Shown piece by piece: positions 28,632 through 41,600 of a stretch of 64,000 nt of DNA. Under the pieces are notes generated by a model. The model was not told where the DNA came from. It searched no databases and saw only the letters and a list, made by a program, of their open reading frames with translations. Numbering within the stretch: position 1 is the first letter of the stretch; each line of letters opens with the position of its first letter. The DNA comes from Clusia tigrina (taxonomy: Eukaryota > Arthropoda > Insecta > Diptera > Clusiidae). The stretch lies in contig OV050032.1 of the NCBI GenBank assembly GCA_920105625.2, forward strand, positions 95,588,542-95,652,541, given 5' to 3'. The translations under genes were made by a program, and so were the position numbers.

Positions 28632-30982
28632 ACTGGAGCGTCATAAAGACTTGAAATTTTGTAACAATAAAGTACTCGAGCCTCTTGTCAATTTAAGCCA
28701 TCGCTCAAAGCTATGCTACCCTAGAGTCCCAAATCAAACACTGATAAAAGTTCAAACGCCCCTAACTTCTTTACGGTACGTCCTACACCTATCAAAGTTT
28801 GCAACATACAAATGCTTGTATCTTTTTACTGGAGCGTCATAAAACCTTGAAATTTTGTACCATAAAGTACTCGAGCCTCTTGTCAATTTAACCTATCGCT
28901 CAAAGCTATGCTACCCTTGAGTCCCAAATCAAACACTGATAAAACTTCAAATGACCCTAACTTCTGTACGATACGTCCTACACCTATCAAAGTTTGCAAC
29001 ATACAAATGCTTGTAACTTTTTACTGGAGCGTCATAAAACCTTGAAATTTTGTAACAATAAAGTACCCGAGCCTCTTGTCAATTTGAGCTATCGCTCAAA
29101 GCTATGCTACCCTAGAGTCCCAAATCAAACACTGATAAAACTTCAAACGCCCCCAACTTCTTTACGGTACGTCCTACACCTATCAAAGTTTGCAACATAC
29201 AAATGCTTGCAACTTTTTACTGGAGCGTCATAAAACTTTGAAATTTTGTAACAATAAAGTACTCGAGCCTCTTGTCAATTTAAGCCATCGCTCAAAGCTA
29301 TGCTACCCTAGAGTCCCAAATCAAACACTGATAAAACTTCAAACGCCCCTAACTTCAATACGGTACGTCCTACACCTATCAAAGTTTGCAAGATACAAAT
29401 GCTTGTAACTTTTTACTGGATCGTCATAAAACCTTGAAATTTTGTAACAATAAAGTACTTGAGCATCTTGTCATTTTAAGTTATCGCTCAAAGCTATGCT
29501 ACCATTAAGTCCCAAATCAAACACTGATAAAACTTCAAATGGCAATAACTTCTATACGGTACGTCCTACACCTATCAAAGTTTGCAACATACAAATGCTT
29601 GTATCTTTTAACTGGAGCGTCATAAAACCTTGAAATTTTGTAACAATAAAGTACTCGAGCCTCTTGTCAATTTAAGCTATCGCTCAAAGCTATGCTCCCC
29701 TTGAGTCCCAAATCAAACACTGATAAAACTTCAAATGACCCTAACTTCTGTACGGTACGTCCTACACCTATCAAAGTTTGCAACATACAAATGCTTGTAA
29801 CTTTTTACTGGAGCGTCATAAAACCTTGAAATTTTGTAACAATAAAGTACCCGAGCCTCTTGTCAATTTAAGCTATCGCTCAAAGCTATGCTACCCTAGA
29901 GTCCCAAATCAAACACTGATAAAACTTCAAACGCCCCTAACTTTTATACGGTACTTCCTACACATATCAAAGTTTGCAACATTCAAATTCTTGTAACTTT
30001 TTACTGGAGCGTCATAAAACCTTGAAATTTTGTAACAATGAAGTACTCGAGCCTCTTGTCAATTTAAGCCATCGCTCAAAGCTATGCTACCCTTGAGTCC
30101 CAAATCAAACACCGATAAAACTTCAAACGCCCCTATCTTCTTTACGGTACGTCCTACACCTATCAAAGTTTGCAACATACAAATGCTTGTATCTTTTTAC
30201 TGGAGCGTCATATAACCTTGAAATTTTGTAACAATAAAGTACTCGAGCCTCTTGTCAATTTAACCTATCGCTCAAAGGTATGCTACCCTTGAGTCCCAAA
30301 TAAAACACTGATAAAACTTCAAATGGCCCTAACTTCTATACGGTACGTCCTACACCTATCAAAGTTTGCAACATACAAATGCTTGTAACTTTTTACTGGT
30401 GCGTCATAAAACCTTGAAATTTTGTAACCATAAAGTACCCGAGCCTCTTGTCAATTTGAGCTATCGGTCAAAGCTATGCTACCCTAGAGTCCCAAATCAA
30501 ACACTGATAAAACTTCAAACGCCCCTAACTTATCTACGGTACGTCCTACACCTATCAAAGTTTGCAACATACAAATGCTTGTAACTTTTTACTGGAGCGT
30601 CATAAAACCTTGAAATTTTGTAACAATAAAGTATTCGAGCATCTTGTCAATTTAAGTTATCGCTCAAAGCTATGCTACCCTAGAGTCCCAAATCAAACAC
30701 TGATAAAACTTCAAACGCCCCTAACTTATCTACGGTACGTCCTACACCTATCAAAGTTTGCAACATACAAATGCTTGTAACTTTTTACTGGAGCGTCATA
30801 AAACCTTGAAGTTTTGTAACAATAAAGTACTCGAGCCTCTTGTCAATTTACGCCATCGCTCAAAGCTATGCTACCCTTGAGTTCCAAATCAAACACTGAT
30901 AAAACTTCAAACGCCCCTAACTTCTATACGGTACGTCCTACACCTATCAAAGTTTGCAAGATACAAATGCTTGTAACTTTTT

Positions 30983-32942
30983 ACTGGATCGTCATAAAAC
31001 CTTGAAATTTTGTAACAATAAAGTACTCGAGCATCTTGTCTTTTTAAGTTATCGCTCAAAGCTATGCTACCATTAAGTCCCAAATCAAACACTGATAAAA
31101 CTTCAAATGGCAATAACTTCTATACGGTACGTCCTACACCTATCAAAGTTTGCAACATACAAATGCTTGTATCTTTTTACTGGAGCGTCATAAAACCTTG
31201 AAATTTTGTAACAATAAAGTACTCGAGCCTCTTGTCAATTTAAGCTATCGCTCAAAGCTATGCTCCCCTTGAGTCCCAAATCAAACACTGATAAAACTTC
31301 AAATGACCCTAACTTCTGTACGGTACGTCCTACACCTATCAAAGTTTGCAACATACAAATGCTTGTAACTTTTTACTGGAGCGTCATAAAACCTTGAAAT
31401 TTTGTAACAATAAAGTACCCGAGCCTCTTGTCAATTTAAGCTATCGCTCAAAGCTATGCTACCCTAGAGTCTCAAATCAAACACTGATAAAACTTCAAAC
31501 GCCCCTAACTTCTATACGGCACTTCCTACACATATCAAAGTTTGCAACATTCAAATGCTTGTAACTTTTTACTGGAGCGTCATAAAACCTTGAAATTTTG
31601 TAACAATGAAGTACTCGAGCCTCTTGTCAATTTAAGCCATCGCTCAAAGCTATGCTACCCTTGAGTCCCAAATCAAACACTGATAAAACTTCAAACGCCC
31701 CTAACTTCTTTACGGTACGTCCTACACCTATCAAAGTTTGCAACATACAAATGCTTGTAACTTTTTACTGGAGCGTCATAAAACCTTGAAATTTTCTAAC
31801 AATAAAGTACTCGAGCCTCTTGTCAATTTAACCTATCGCTCAAAGCTATGCTACCCTTGAGTCCCAAATAAAACACTGATAAAACTTCAAATGGCCCTAA
31901 CTTCTATACGGTACGTCCTACACCTATCAAAGTTTGCAACATACAAATGCTTGTAACTTTTTACTGGAGCGTCATAAAACCTTGAAATTTTGTAACAATA
32001 AAGCACCCGAGCCTCTTGTCAATTTGAGCTATCGCTCAAAGCTATGCTACCCTAGAGTCCCAAATCAAACACTGATAAAACTTCAAACGCCCCCAACTTC
32101 TTTACGGTACGTCCTACACATATCAAAGTTTGCAACATTCAAATGCTTGTAACTTTTTACTGGTGCGTCATAAAACCTTGAAATTTTGTAACAATAAAGC
32201 ACCCGAGCCTCTTGTCAATTTGAGCTATCGCTCAAAGCTATGCTACCCTAGAGTCGCAAATCAAACACTGATAAAAGTTCAAACGCCCCTAACTTTTTTA
32301 CGGTACGTCCTACACATATCAAAGTTTGCAACATTCAAATGCTTGTAACTTTTTACTGGTGCGTCATAAAACCTTGAAATTTTGTAACAATAAAGCACCC
32401 GAGCCTCTTGTCAATTTGAGCTATCGCTCAAAGCTATGCTACCCTAGAGTCCCAAATCAAACACTGATAAAACTTCAAACGCCCCCAACTTCTTTACGGT
32501 ACGTCCTACACATATCAAAGTTTGCAACATTCAAATGCTTGCAACTTTTTACTGGAGCGTCATAAAACGTTGAAATTTTGTAACAATAAAGTACTCGAGA
32601 CTCTTGTCAATTTAAGCCATCGATCAAAGCTATGCTACCCTAGAGTCCCAAATCAGACACTGATAAAACTTCAAACGCCCCTAACTTCAATACGGTACGT
32701 CCTACACCTATCAAAGTTTGCAACATACAAATGCTTGTAACTTTTTACTGGAGCGTCATAAAACCTTGAAATTTTGTAACAATAAAGTACTCGAGCCTCT
32801 TGTCAATTTAAGCCATCGCTCAAAGCTATGCTACCCTAGAGTCCCAAATCAAACACTGATAAAAATTCAAACGCCCCTAACTTCTTTACGGTACGTCCTA
32901 CACATATCAAAGTTTGCAACATTCAAATGCTTGTAACTTTTT
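30983..32942. repeat. Ten-monomer duplication, unit 1 (1960 bp)
   Basis: Private variants 'catcttgtctttttaag', 'ccattaagtccc', 'gctccccttgag', 'aatgaccctaacttctg' and 'cggcacttcc' recur exactly 1960 bp downstream. The same series is found once more near 19.85-20.4 kb (offset 11170). The unit also contains three adjacent 'gcacccgag' monomers (31963, 32159, 32355), themselves a local expansion. Confidence 0.85.
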
Positions 32943-34510
32943 ACTGGTGCGTCATAAAACCTTGAAATTTTGTAACAATAAAGTACTCGAGCATCTTGTC
33001 TTTTTAAGTTATCGCTCAAAGCTATGCTACCATTAAGTCCCAAATCAAACACTGATAAAACTTCAAATGGCAATAACTTCTATACGGTACGTCCTACACC
33101 TATCAAAGTTTGCAACATACAAATGCTTGTATCTTTTTACTGGAGCGTCATAAAACCTTGAAATTTTGTAACAATAAAGTACTCGAGCCTCTTGTCAATT
33201 TAAGCTATCGCTCAAAGCTATGCTCCCCTTGAGTCCCAAATCAAACACTGATAAAACTTCAAATGACCCTAACTTCTGTACGGTACGTCCTACACCTATC
33301 AAAGTTTGCAACATACAAATGCTTGTAACTTTTTACTGGAGCTTCATAAAACCTTGAAATTTTGTAACAATAAAGTACCCGAGCCTCTTGTCAATTTAAG
33401 CTATCGCTCAAAGCTATGCTACCCTAGAGTCCCAAATCAAACACTGATAAAACTTCAAACGCCCCTAACTTCTATACGGCACTTCCTACACATATCAAAG
33501 TTTGCAACATTCAAATGCTTGTAACTTTTTACTGGAGCGTCATAAAACCTTGAAATTTTGTAACAATGAAGTACTCGAGCCTCTTGTCAATTTAAGCCAT
33601 CGCTCAAAGCTATGCTACCCTTGAGTCCCAAATCAAACACTGATAAAACTTCAAACGCCTCTAACTTCTTTACGGTACGTCCTACACCTATCAAAGTTTG
33701 CAACATACAAATGCTTGTAACTTTTTACTGGAGCGTCATAAAACCTTGAAATTTTGTAACAATAAAGTACTCGAGCCTCTTGTCAATTTAAGCCATCGCT
33801 CAAAGCTATGCTACCCTAGAGTCGCAAATCAAACACTGATAAAAGTTCAAACGCCCCTAACTTTTTTACGGTACGTCCTACACATATCAAAGTTTGCAAC
33901 ATTCAAATGCTTGTAACTTTTTACTGGTGCGTCATAAAACCTTGAAATTTTGTAACAATAAAGCACCCGAGCCTCTTGTCAATTTGAGCTATCGCTCAAA
34001 GCTATGCTACCCTAGAGTCCCAAATCAAACACTGATAAAACTTCAAACGCCCCCAACTTCTTTACGGTACGTCCTACACATATCAAAGTTTGCAACATTC
34101 AAATGCTTGCAACTTTTTACTGGAGCGTCATAAAACGTTGAAATTTTGTAACAATAAAGTACTCGAGACTCTTGTCAATTTAAGCCATCGATCAAAGCTA
34201 TGCTACCCTAGAGTCCCAAATCAGACACTGATAAAACTTCAAACGCCCCTAACTTCAATACGGTACGTCCTACACCTATCAAAGTTTGCAACATACAAAT
34301 GCTTGTAACTTTTTACTGGAGCGTCATAAAACCTTGAAATTTTGTAACAATAAAGTACTCGAGCATCTTGTCAATTTAAGTTATCGCTCAAAGCTATGCT
34401 ACCCTAGAGTCCCAAATCAAACACTGATAAAACTTCAAACGCCCCAAACTTCTTTACGGTACGTCATTCACCTATCAAAGTTTGCAACATACAAATGCTT
34501 GTAACTTTTT
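32943..34510. repeat. Ten-monomer duplication, unit 2 (eight monomers kept)
   Basis: It matches 30983-32942 over its first four monomers at 1960 bp. Its last part ('gcacccgag', 'gagactcttg', 'cgatcaaag', 'cagacactg') matches at 1764 bp. The difference of one monomer reflects the local expansion in unit 1. It carries 'gagtcgcaaatc' near 33820, shared with 32253. Confidence 0.8.
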
Positions 34511-37500
34511 ACTGGAGCGTCATAAAACCTTGAAATTTTGTAACAATAAAGTACCCGAGCCTCTTGTCAATTTAAGCCATCGCTCAAAGCTATGCTACCC
34601 TAGAGTCCCAAATCAAACACTGATAAAACTTCAAACGCCCCTAACTTCTATACGGTACTTCCTACACATATCAAAGTTTGCAACATTCAAATGCTTGTAA
34701 CTTTTTACTGGAGCGTCATAAAACCTTGAAATTTTGTAACAATAAAGTACTCGAGCCTCTTGGCAATTTAAGCCATCGCTCAAAGCTATGCTACCCTTGA
34801 GTCGCAAATCAAACACTGATAAAACTTCAAACGCCCCTAACTTCTTTACGGTACGTCCTACACCTATCAAAATTTGCAACATACAAATGCTTGTAACTTT
34901 TTACTGGAGCGTCATAAAACCTTGAAGTTTTGTAACAATAAAGTACTCGAGCCTCTTGTCAATTTAAGCCATCGCTCAAAGCTATGCTACCCTTGAGTCC
35001 CAAATCAAACACTGATAAAACTTCAAACGCCCCTAACTTCTATACAGTACGTCCTACACCTATCAAAGTTTGCAACATACAAATGCTTGTAACTTTTTAC
35101 TGGAGCGTCATAAAACCTTGAAATTTTGTAACAATAAAGTACTCGAGCCTCTTGTCAATTTAAGCCATCGCTCAAAGCTATGCTACCCTAGACTCCCAAA
35201 TCAAACACTGATAAAACTTCAAACGCCCCTAACTTCTTTACGGTACGTCCAACACATATCAAAGTTTGCAACATACAAATGCTTGTAACTTTTTACTGGA
35301 GCGTCATAAAACCTTTAAATTTTGTAACAATAAAGTACCCGAGCCTCTTGTCAATTTAAGCCATCGCTCAAAGCTATGCTACCCTAGAGTCCCAAATCAA
35401 ACACTGATAACACTTCAAACGCCCCTAACTTCTTTACGGTACGTGCTACACGTATCAAAGTTTGCAACATTCAAATGCTTGTAACTTTTTACTGGAGCGT
35501 CATAAAACCTTGAAATTTTGTAACAATGAAGTACTCGAGCCTCTTGTCAATTTAAGCCATCGGTCAAAGCTATGCTACCCTTGAGTCCCAAATCAAACAC
35601 TGATAAAACTTCAAACGCCCCTAACTTCTTTACGGTACGTCCTACACCTATCAAAGTTTGCAACATACAAATGCTTGTAACTTTTTACTGGAGCGTCATA
35701 AAACCTTGAAATTTTGTAACAATAAAGTACCCGAGCCTCTTGTCAATTTAAGCTATCGCTCAAAGCTATGCTACCCTTGAGTCCCAAATCAAACACTGAT
35801 AAAACTTTAAACGCCCCTAACTTCTTTACGGTACGTCCTACACCTATCAAAATTTGCAACATACAAAAGCTTGTAACTTTTTACTGGAGCGTCATAAAAC
35901 CTTGAAGTTTTGTAACAATAAAGTACTCGAGCCTCTTGTCAATTTAAACCATCGCTCAAAGCTATGCTACCCTAGAGTCCCAAATCAAACACTGATAAAA
36001 CTTCAAACGCCCCTAACTTCTATACAGTACGTCCTACACCTATCAAAGTTTGCAACATACAAATGCTGGTAACTTTTTACTGGAGCGTCATAAAACCTTG
36101 AAATTTTGTAACAATAAAGTACTCGAGCCTCTTGTCAATTTAAGCCATCGCTCAAAGCTATGCTACCCTAGAGTCCCACATCAAACACTGATAAAACTTC
36201 AAACGAGCCTCACTTCTTTACGGTACGTCCTACATATATCAAAGTTTGCAACATTCAAATGCTTGTAACTTTTTACTGGAGCGTCATAAAACTTGAAATT
36301 TTTGTAACAATAAAGTACTCGAGCATCTTGTCAATTTAAGTTATCGCTCAAAGCTATGCTACCGTTGAGTCCCAAATCAAACACTGACAAAACTTCAAAT
36401 GGCCCTAACTTCTATACGGTACGTCCTACACCTATCAAAGTTTGCAACATACAAATGCTTGTAACTTTTTACTGGAGCGTCATAAAACCTTGAAATTTTG
36501 TAACAATAAAGTACCCGAGCCTCTTGTCAATTTAAGCTATCGCTCAAAGCTATGCTACCCTAGAATCCCAAATCAAACACTGATAAAACTTCAAACGCCC
36601 CTAACTTCTTTACGGTACGTCCTACACATATCAAAGTTTGCAACATTCAAATGCTTGTAACTTTTTACTGGAGCGTCATAAAACCTTGAAATTTTGTAAC
36701 AATGAAGTACTCGAACCGCTTGTCAATTTAAGCCATCGGTCAAAGCTATGCTACCCTTGAGTCCCAAATCAAACACTGATAAAACTTCAAACGCCCCTTA
36801 CTTCTTTACGGTACGTCCTACACATATCAAAGTTTGCAACATACAAATGCTTGTAACTTTTTACTGGAGCGTCATAAAACCTTGAAATTTTGTAACAATA
36901 AAGTACTCGAGCCTCTTGTCAAATTAAGCTATCGCTCAAAGCTATGCTACCCTAGAGTCCCAAATCAAACACTGATAAAACTTCAAACGCCCCTAACTTC
37001 TTTACGGGACGTCCTACACCTATCAAAGTTTGCAACATACAAATGCTTGTAACTTTTTACTGGAGCGTCATAAAACCTTGAAATTTTGTAACAATAAAGT
37101 ACTCGAGCCTCTTGTCAATTTAAGCCATCGCTCAAAGCTATGCTACCCTTGAGTCCCAAATCAAACACTGATAAAACTTCAAACGCCCCTAACCTCTATA
37201 TGGTACGTCCTACACCTATCAAAGTTTGCAACATACAAATGCTTGTAACTTTTTACTAAATCGTCATAAAACCTTGAAATTTTGTAACAATAAAGTACTC
37301 GAGCCTCTTGTCAATTTAAGCTATCGCTCAAAGCTATGCTCCCCTTGAGTCCCAAAACAAACACTGATAAAACTTCAAATGGCCCAAACTTCTTTACGGT
37401 ACGTCCTACACCTATCAAAGTTTGCAACATACAATTGCTTGTATCTTTTTACTGGAGCGTCATAAAACCTTGAAATTTTGTAACAATAAAGTACTCAAGC

Positions 37501-38626
37501 CTCTTGTCAATTTAAGCTATCGCTCAAAGCTATGCTACCCTTGAGTCCCAAATCAAACACTGATAAAACTTCAAATGGCCCTAACTTCTATACGGTACGT
37601 CCTACACCTATCAAAGTTTGCAACATACAAATGCTTGTATCTTTTTACGGGAGCGTCATAAAACCTTGAAATTTTGTAACAATAAAGTACTCGAGCCTCT
37701 TGTCAATTTAAGCTATCGCTCAAAGCTATGCTCCCCTTGAGTCCCAAAACAAACACTGATAAAACTTCAAATGGCCCAAACTTCTTTACGGTACGTCCTA
37801 CACCTATCAAAGTTTGCAACATACAAATGCTTGGAACTTTTCACTGGAGCGTCATAAAACTTTGAAATTTTGTAACAATAAAGTACTCGAGCCTCTTGTC
37901 AATTTAAGCTATCGCTCAAAGCTATGGTACCCTAGAGTCCCAAATCAAACACTGATAAAACTTCAAACGCCCCTAACTTCTTTACGGTACGTCCTACACA
38001 TATCAAAGTTTGCAACATACAAATGCTTGTAACTTTTTACTGGAGCGTCATAAAACTTTGAAATTTTGTAACAATAAAGTACCCGAGCCTCTTGTCAATT
38101 TAAGCCATCGCTCAAAGCTATGCTACCCTAGAGTCTTAAATCAAACACTGATAAAACTTCAAAGGCCCCTAACTTCTTTATGGTACTTCCTACACCTATC
38201 AAAGTTTGCAACATACAAATGCTTGTAACTTTTTACTGGAGCGTCATAAAACCTTGAAATTTTGTAACAATAAAGTACTCGAGCCTCTTGTCAATTTAAG
38301 CTATCGCTCAAAGCTATGCTACCCTAGAGTCCCAAATCAAACACTGATAAAACTTCAAACGCCCCTAACTTCTTTACGGTACGTCCTACACATATCAAAG
38401 TTTGCAACATACAAATGCTTGTAACTTTTTACTGGAGCGTCATAGAACCTTGAAATTCTGTAACAATAAAGTACTCGAGCATCTTGTCAATTTAAGTTAT
38501 CGCTCAAAGCTATGCTACTAATGAAACCCAAATCAAACACTGATTAAACTTCAAATGACAATAACTTCTATACGGTACGTCCTACACCTATCAAAGTTTG
38601 CAACATACAAATGCTTGTATCTTTTT
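34511..38626. repeat. Overlapping tandem duplication, unit 1 (4116 bp)
   Basis: The ordered variants 'ttggcaattt', 'caaaatttgcaac', 'ccttgaagttttg', 'tacagtacg', 'ctagactccc', 'gtccaacac', 'gtgctacacgtatc', 'aaaagcttgtaac', 'aacgagcctcac', 'ctagaatccc', 'tttactaaatcg', 'ttacgggagcg', 'gtcttaaatc' and 'ctaatgaaaccc' recur in the next block. This unit spans the end of the second 12-kb unit and the adjoining DNA, so it formed later than that duplication. Confidence 0.87.
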
Positions 38627-41600
38627 ACTGGAGCGTCATAAAACCTTGAAATTTTGTAACAATAAAGTACCCGAGCCTCTTGTCAATTTAAGCCATCGCT
38701 CAAAGCTATGCTACCCTAGAGTCCCAAATCAAACACTGATAAAACTTCAAACGCCCCTAACTTCTATACGGTACTTCCTACACATATCAAAGTTTGCAAC
38801 ATTCAAATGCTTGTAACTTTTTACTGGAGCGTCATAAAACCTTGAAATTTTGTAACAATAAAGTACCCGAGCCTCTTGTCAATTTAAGCCATCGCTCAAA
38901 GCTATGCTACCCTAGAGTCCCAAATCAAACACTGATAAAACTTCAAACGCCCCTAACTTCTATACGGTACTTCCTACACATATCAAAGTTTGCAACATTC
39001 AAATGCTTGTAACTTTTTACTGGAGCGTCATAAAACCTTGAAATTTTGTAACAATGAAGTACTCGAGCCTCTTGTCAATTTAAGCCATCGCTCAAAGCTA
39101 TGCTACCCTTCAGTCCCAAATCAAACACTGATAAAACTTCAAACGCCCCTAACTTCTTTACGGTACGTCCTACACCTATCAAAGTTTGCAACATACAAAT
39201 GCTTGTAACTTTTTACTGGAGCGTCATAAAACCTTGAAATTTTGTAACAATAAAGTACTCGAGCATCTTGTCAATTTAAGTTATCGCTCAAAGCTATGCT
39301 ACCATTGAGTTCCAAATCAAACACTGATTAAACTTCAAATGGCAATAACTTCTATACGGTACGTCCTACACCTATCAAAGTTTGCAACATACAAATGCTT
39401 GTATTTTTTTACTGGAGCGTCATAAAACCTTGAAATTTTGTAACAAACAAGTACTCGAGCCTCTTGTCAATTTAAGCTATCGCTCAAAGCTATGCTACCC
39501 TTGAGTCCCAAATCAAACACTGACAAAACTTCAAATGGCCCTAACTTCTATACGGTACGTCCTACACCTATCAAAGTTTGCAACATACAAATGCTTGTAA
39601 CTTTTTACTGGAGCGTCATAAAACCTTGAAATTTTGTAACAATAAAGTACCCGAGCCTCTTGTCAATTTAAGCTATCGCTCAAAGCTATGCTACCCTAGA
39701 GTCCCAAATCAAACACTGATAAAACTTCAAACGCCCCTAACTTCTTTACGGTACGTCCTACACCTATCAAAGTTTGCAACATACAAATGCTTGTAACTTT
39801 TTACTGGAGCGTCATAAAACCTTGAAATTTTGTAACAATAAAGTACTCGAGCTTCTTGGCAATTTAAGCCATCGCTCAAAGCTATGCTACCCTTGAGTCC
39901 CAAATCAAACACTGATAAAACTTCAAACGCCCCTAACTTCTTTACAGTACGTCCTACACCTATCAAAATTTGCAACATACAAATGCTTGTAACTTTTTAC
40001 TGGAGCGTCATAAAACCTTGAAGTTTTGTAACAATAAAGTACTCGAGCCTCTTGTCAATTTAAGCCATCGCTCAAAGCTATGCTACCCTTGAGTCCCAAA
40101 TCAAACACTGATAAAACTTCAAACGCCCCTAACTTCTATACAGTACGTCCTACACCTATCAAAGTTTGCAACATACAAATGCTTGTAACTTTTTACTGGA
40201 GCGTCATAAAACCTTGAAATTTTGTAACAATAAAGTACTCGAGCCTCTTGTCAATTTAAGCCATCGCTCAAAGCTATGCTACCCTAGACTCCCAAATCAA
40301 ACACTGATAAAACTTCAAACGCCCCTAACTTCTTTACGGTACGTCCAACACATATCAAAGTTTGCAACATACAAATGCTTGTAACTTTTTACTGGAGCGT
40401 CATAAAACCTTGAAATTTTGTAACAATAAAGTACCCGAGCCTCTTGTCAATTTAAGCCATCGCTCAAAGCTATGCTACCCTAGAGTCCCAAATCAAACAC
40501 TGATAACACTTCAAACGCCCCTAACTTCTTTACGGTACGTGCTACACGTATCAAAGTTTGCAACATTCAAATGCTTGTAACTTTTTACTGGAGCGTCATA
40601 AAACCTTGAAATTTTGTAACAATGAAGTACTCGAGCCTCTTGTCAATTTAAGCCATCGGTCAAAGCTATGCTACCCTTGAGTCCCAAATCAAACACTGAT
40701 AAAACTTCAAACGCCCCTAACTTCTTTACGGTACGTCCTACACCTATCAAAGTTTGCAACATACAAATGCTTGTAACTTTTTACTGGAGCGTCATAAAAC
40801 CTTGAAATTTTGTAACAATAAAGTACCCGAGCCTCTTGTCAATTTAAGCTATCGCTCAAAGCTATGCTACCCTTGAGTCCCAAATCAAACACTGATAAAA
40901 CTTCAAACGCCCCTAACTTCTTTACGGTACGTCCTACACCTATCAAAATTTGCAACATACAAAAGCTTGTAACTTTTTACTGGAGCGTCATAAAACCTTG
41001 AAGTTTTGTAACAATAAAGTACTCGAGCCTCTTGTCAATTTAAACCATCGCTCAAAGCTATGCTACCCTAGAGTCCCAAATCAAACACTGATAAAACTTC
41101 AAACGCCCCTAACTTCTATACAGTACGTCCTACACCTATCAAAGTTTGCAACATACAAATGCTTGTAACTTTTTACTGGAGCGTCATAAAACCTTGAAAT
41201 TTTGTAACAATAAAGTACTCGAGCCTCTTGTCAATTTAAGCCATCGCTCAAAGCTATGCTACCCTAGAGTCCCAAATCAAACACTGATAAAACTTCAAAC
41301 GAGCCTCACTTCTTTACGGTACGTCCTACACATATCAAATTTGCAACATTCAAATGCTTGTAACTTTTTACTGGAGCGTCATAAAACTTGAAATTTTTGT
41401 AACAATAAAGTACTCGAGCATCTTGTCAATTTAAGTTATCGCTCAAAGCTATGCTACCGTTGAGTCCCAAATCAAACACTGACAAAACTTCAAATGGCCC
41501 GAACTTCTATACGGTACGTCCTACACCTATCAAAGTTTGCAACATACAAATGCTTGTAACTTTTTACTGGAGCGTCATAAAACCTTGAAATTTTGTAACA

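Larger units (their letters stand above)
25889..36078. repeat. Large tandem duplication, unit 2 (about 10.2 kb, shortened)
   Basis: Second copy of the block at 13548-25888. It gained about one monomer near 26.6 kb and then lost several in steps. For example, the monomer at 30983 joins the left part of the one at 19617 ('ggatcgtc') to the right part of the one at 19813 ('catcttgtctttttaag'). Four monomers present at 23537-24320 are missing between 34511 and 34707. Confidence 0.83.
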
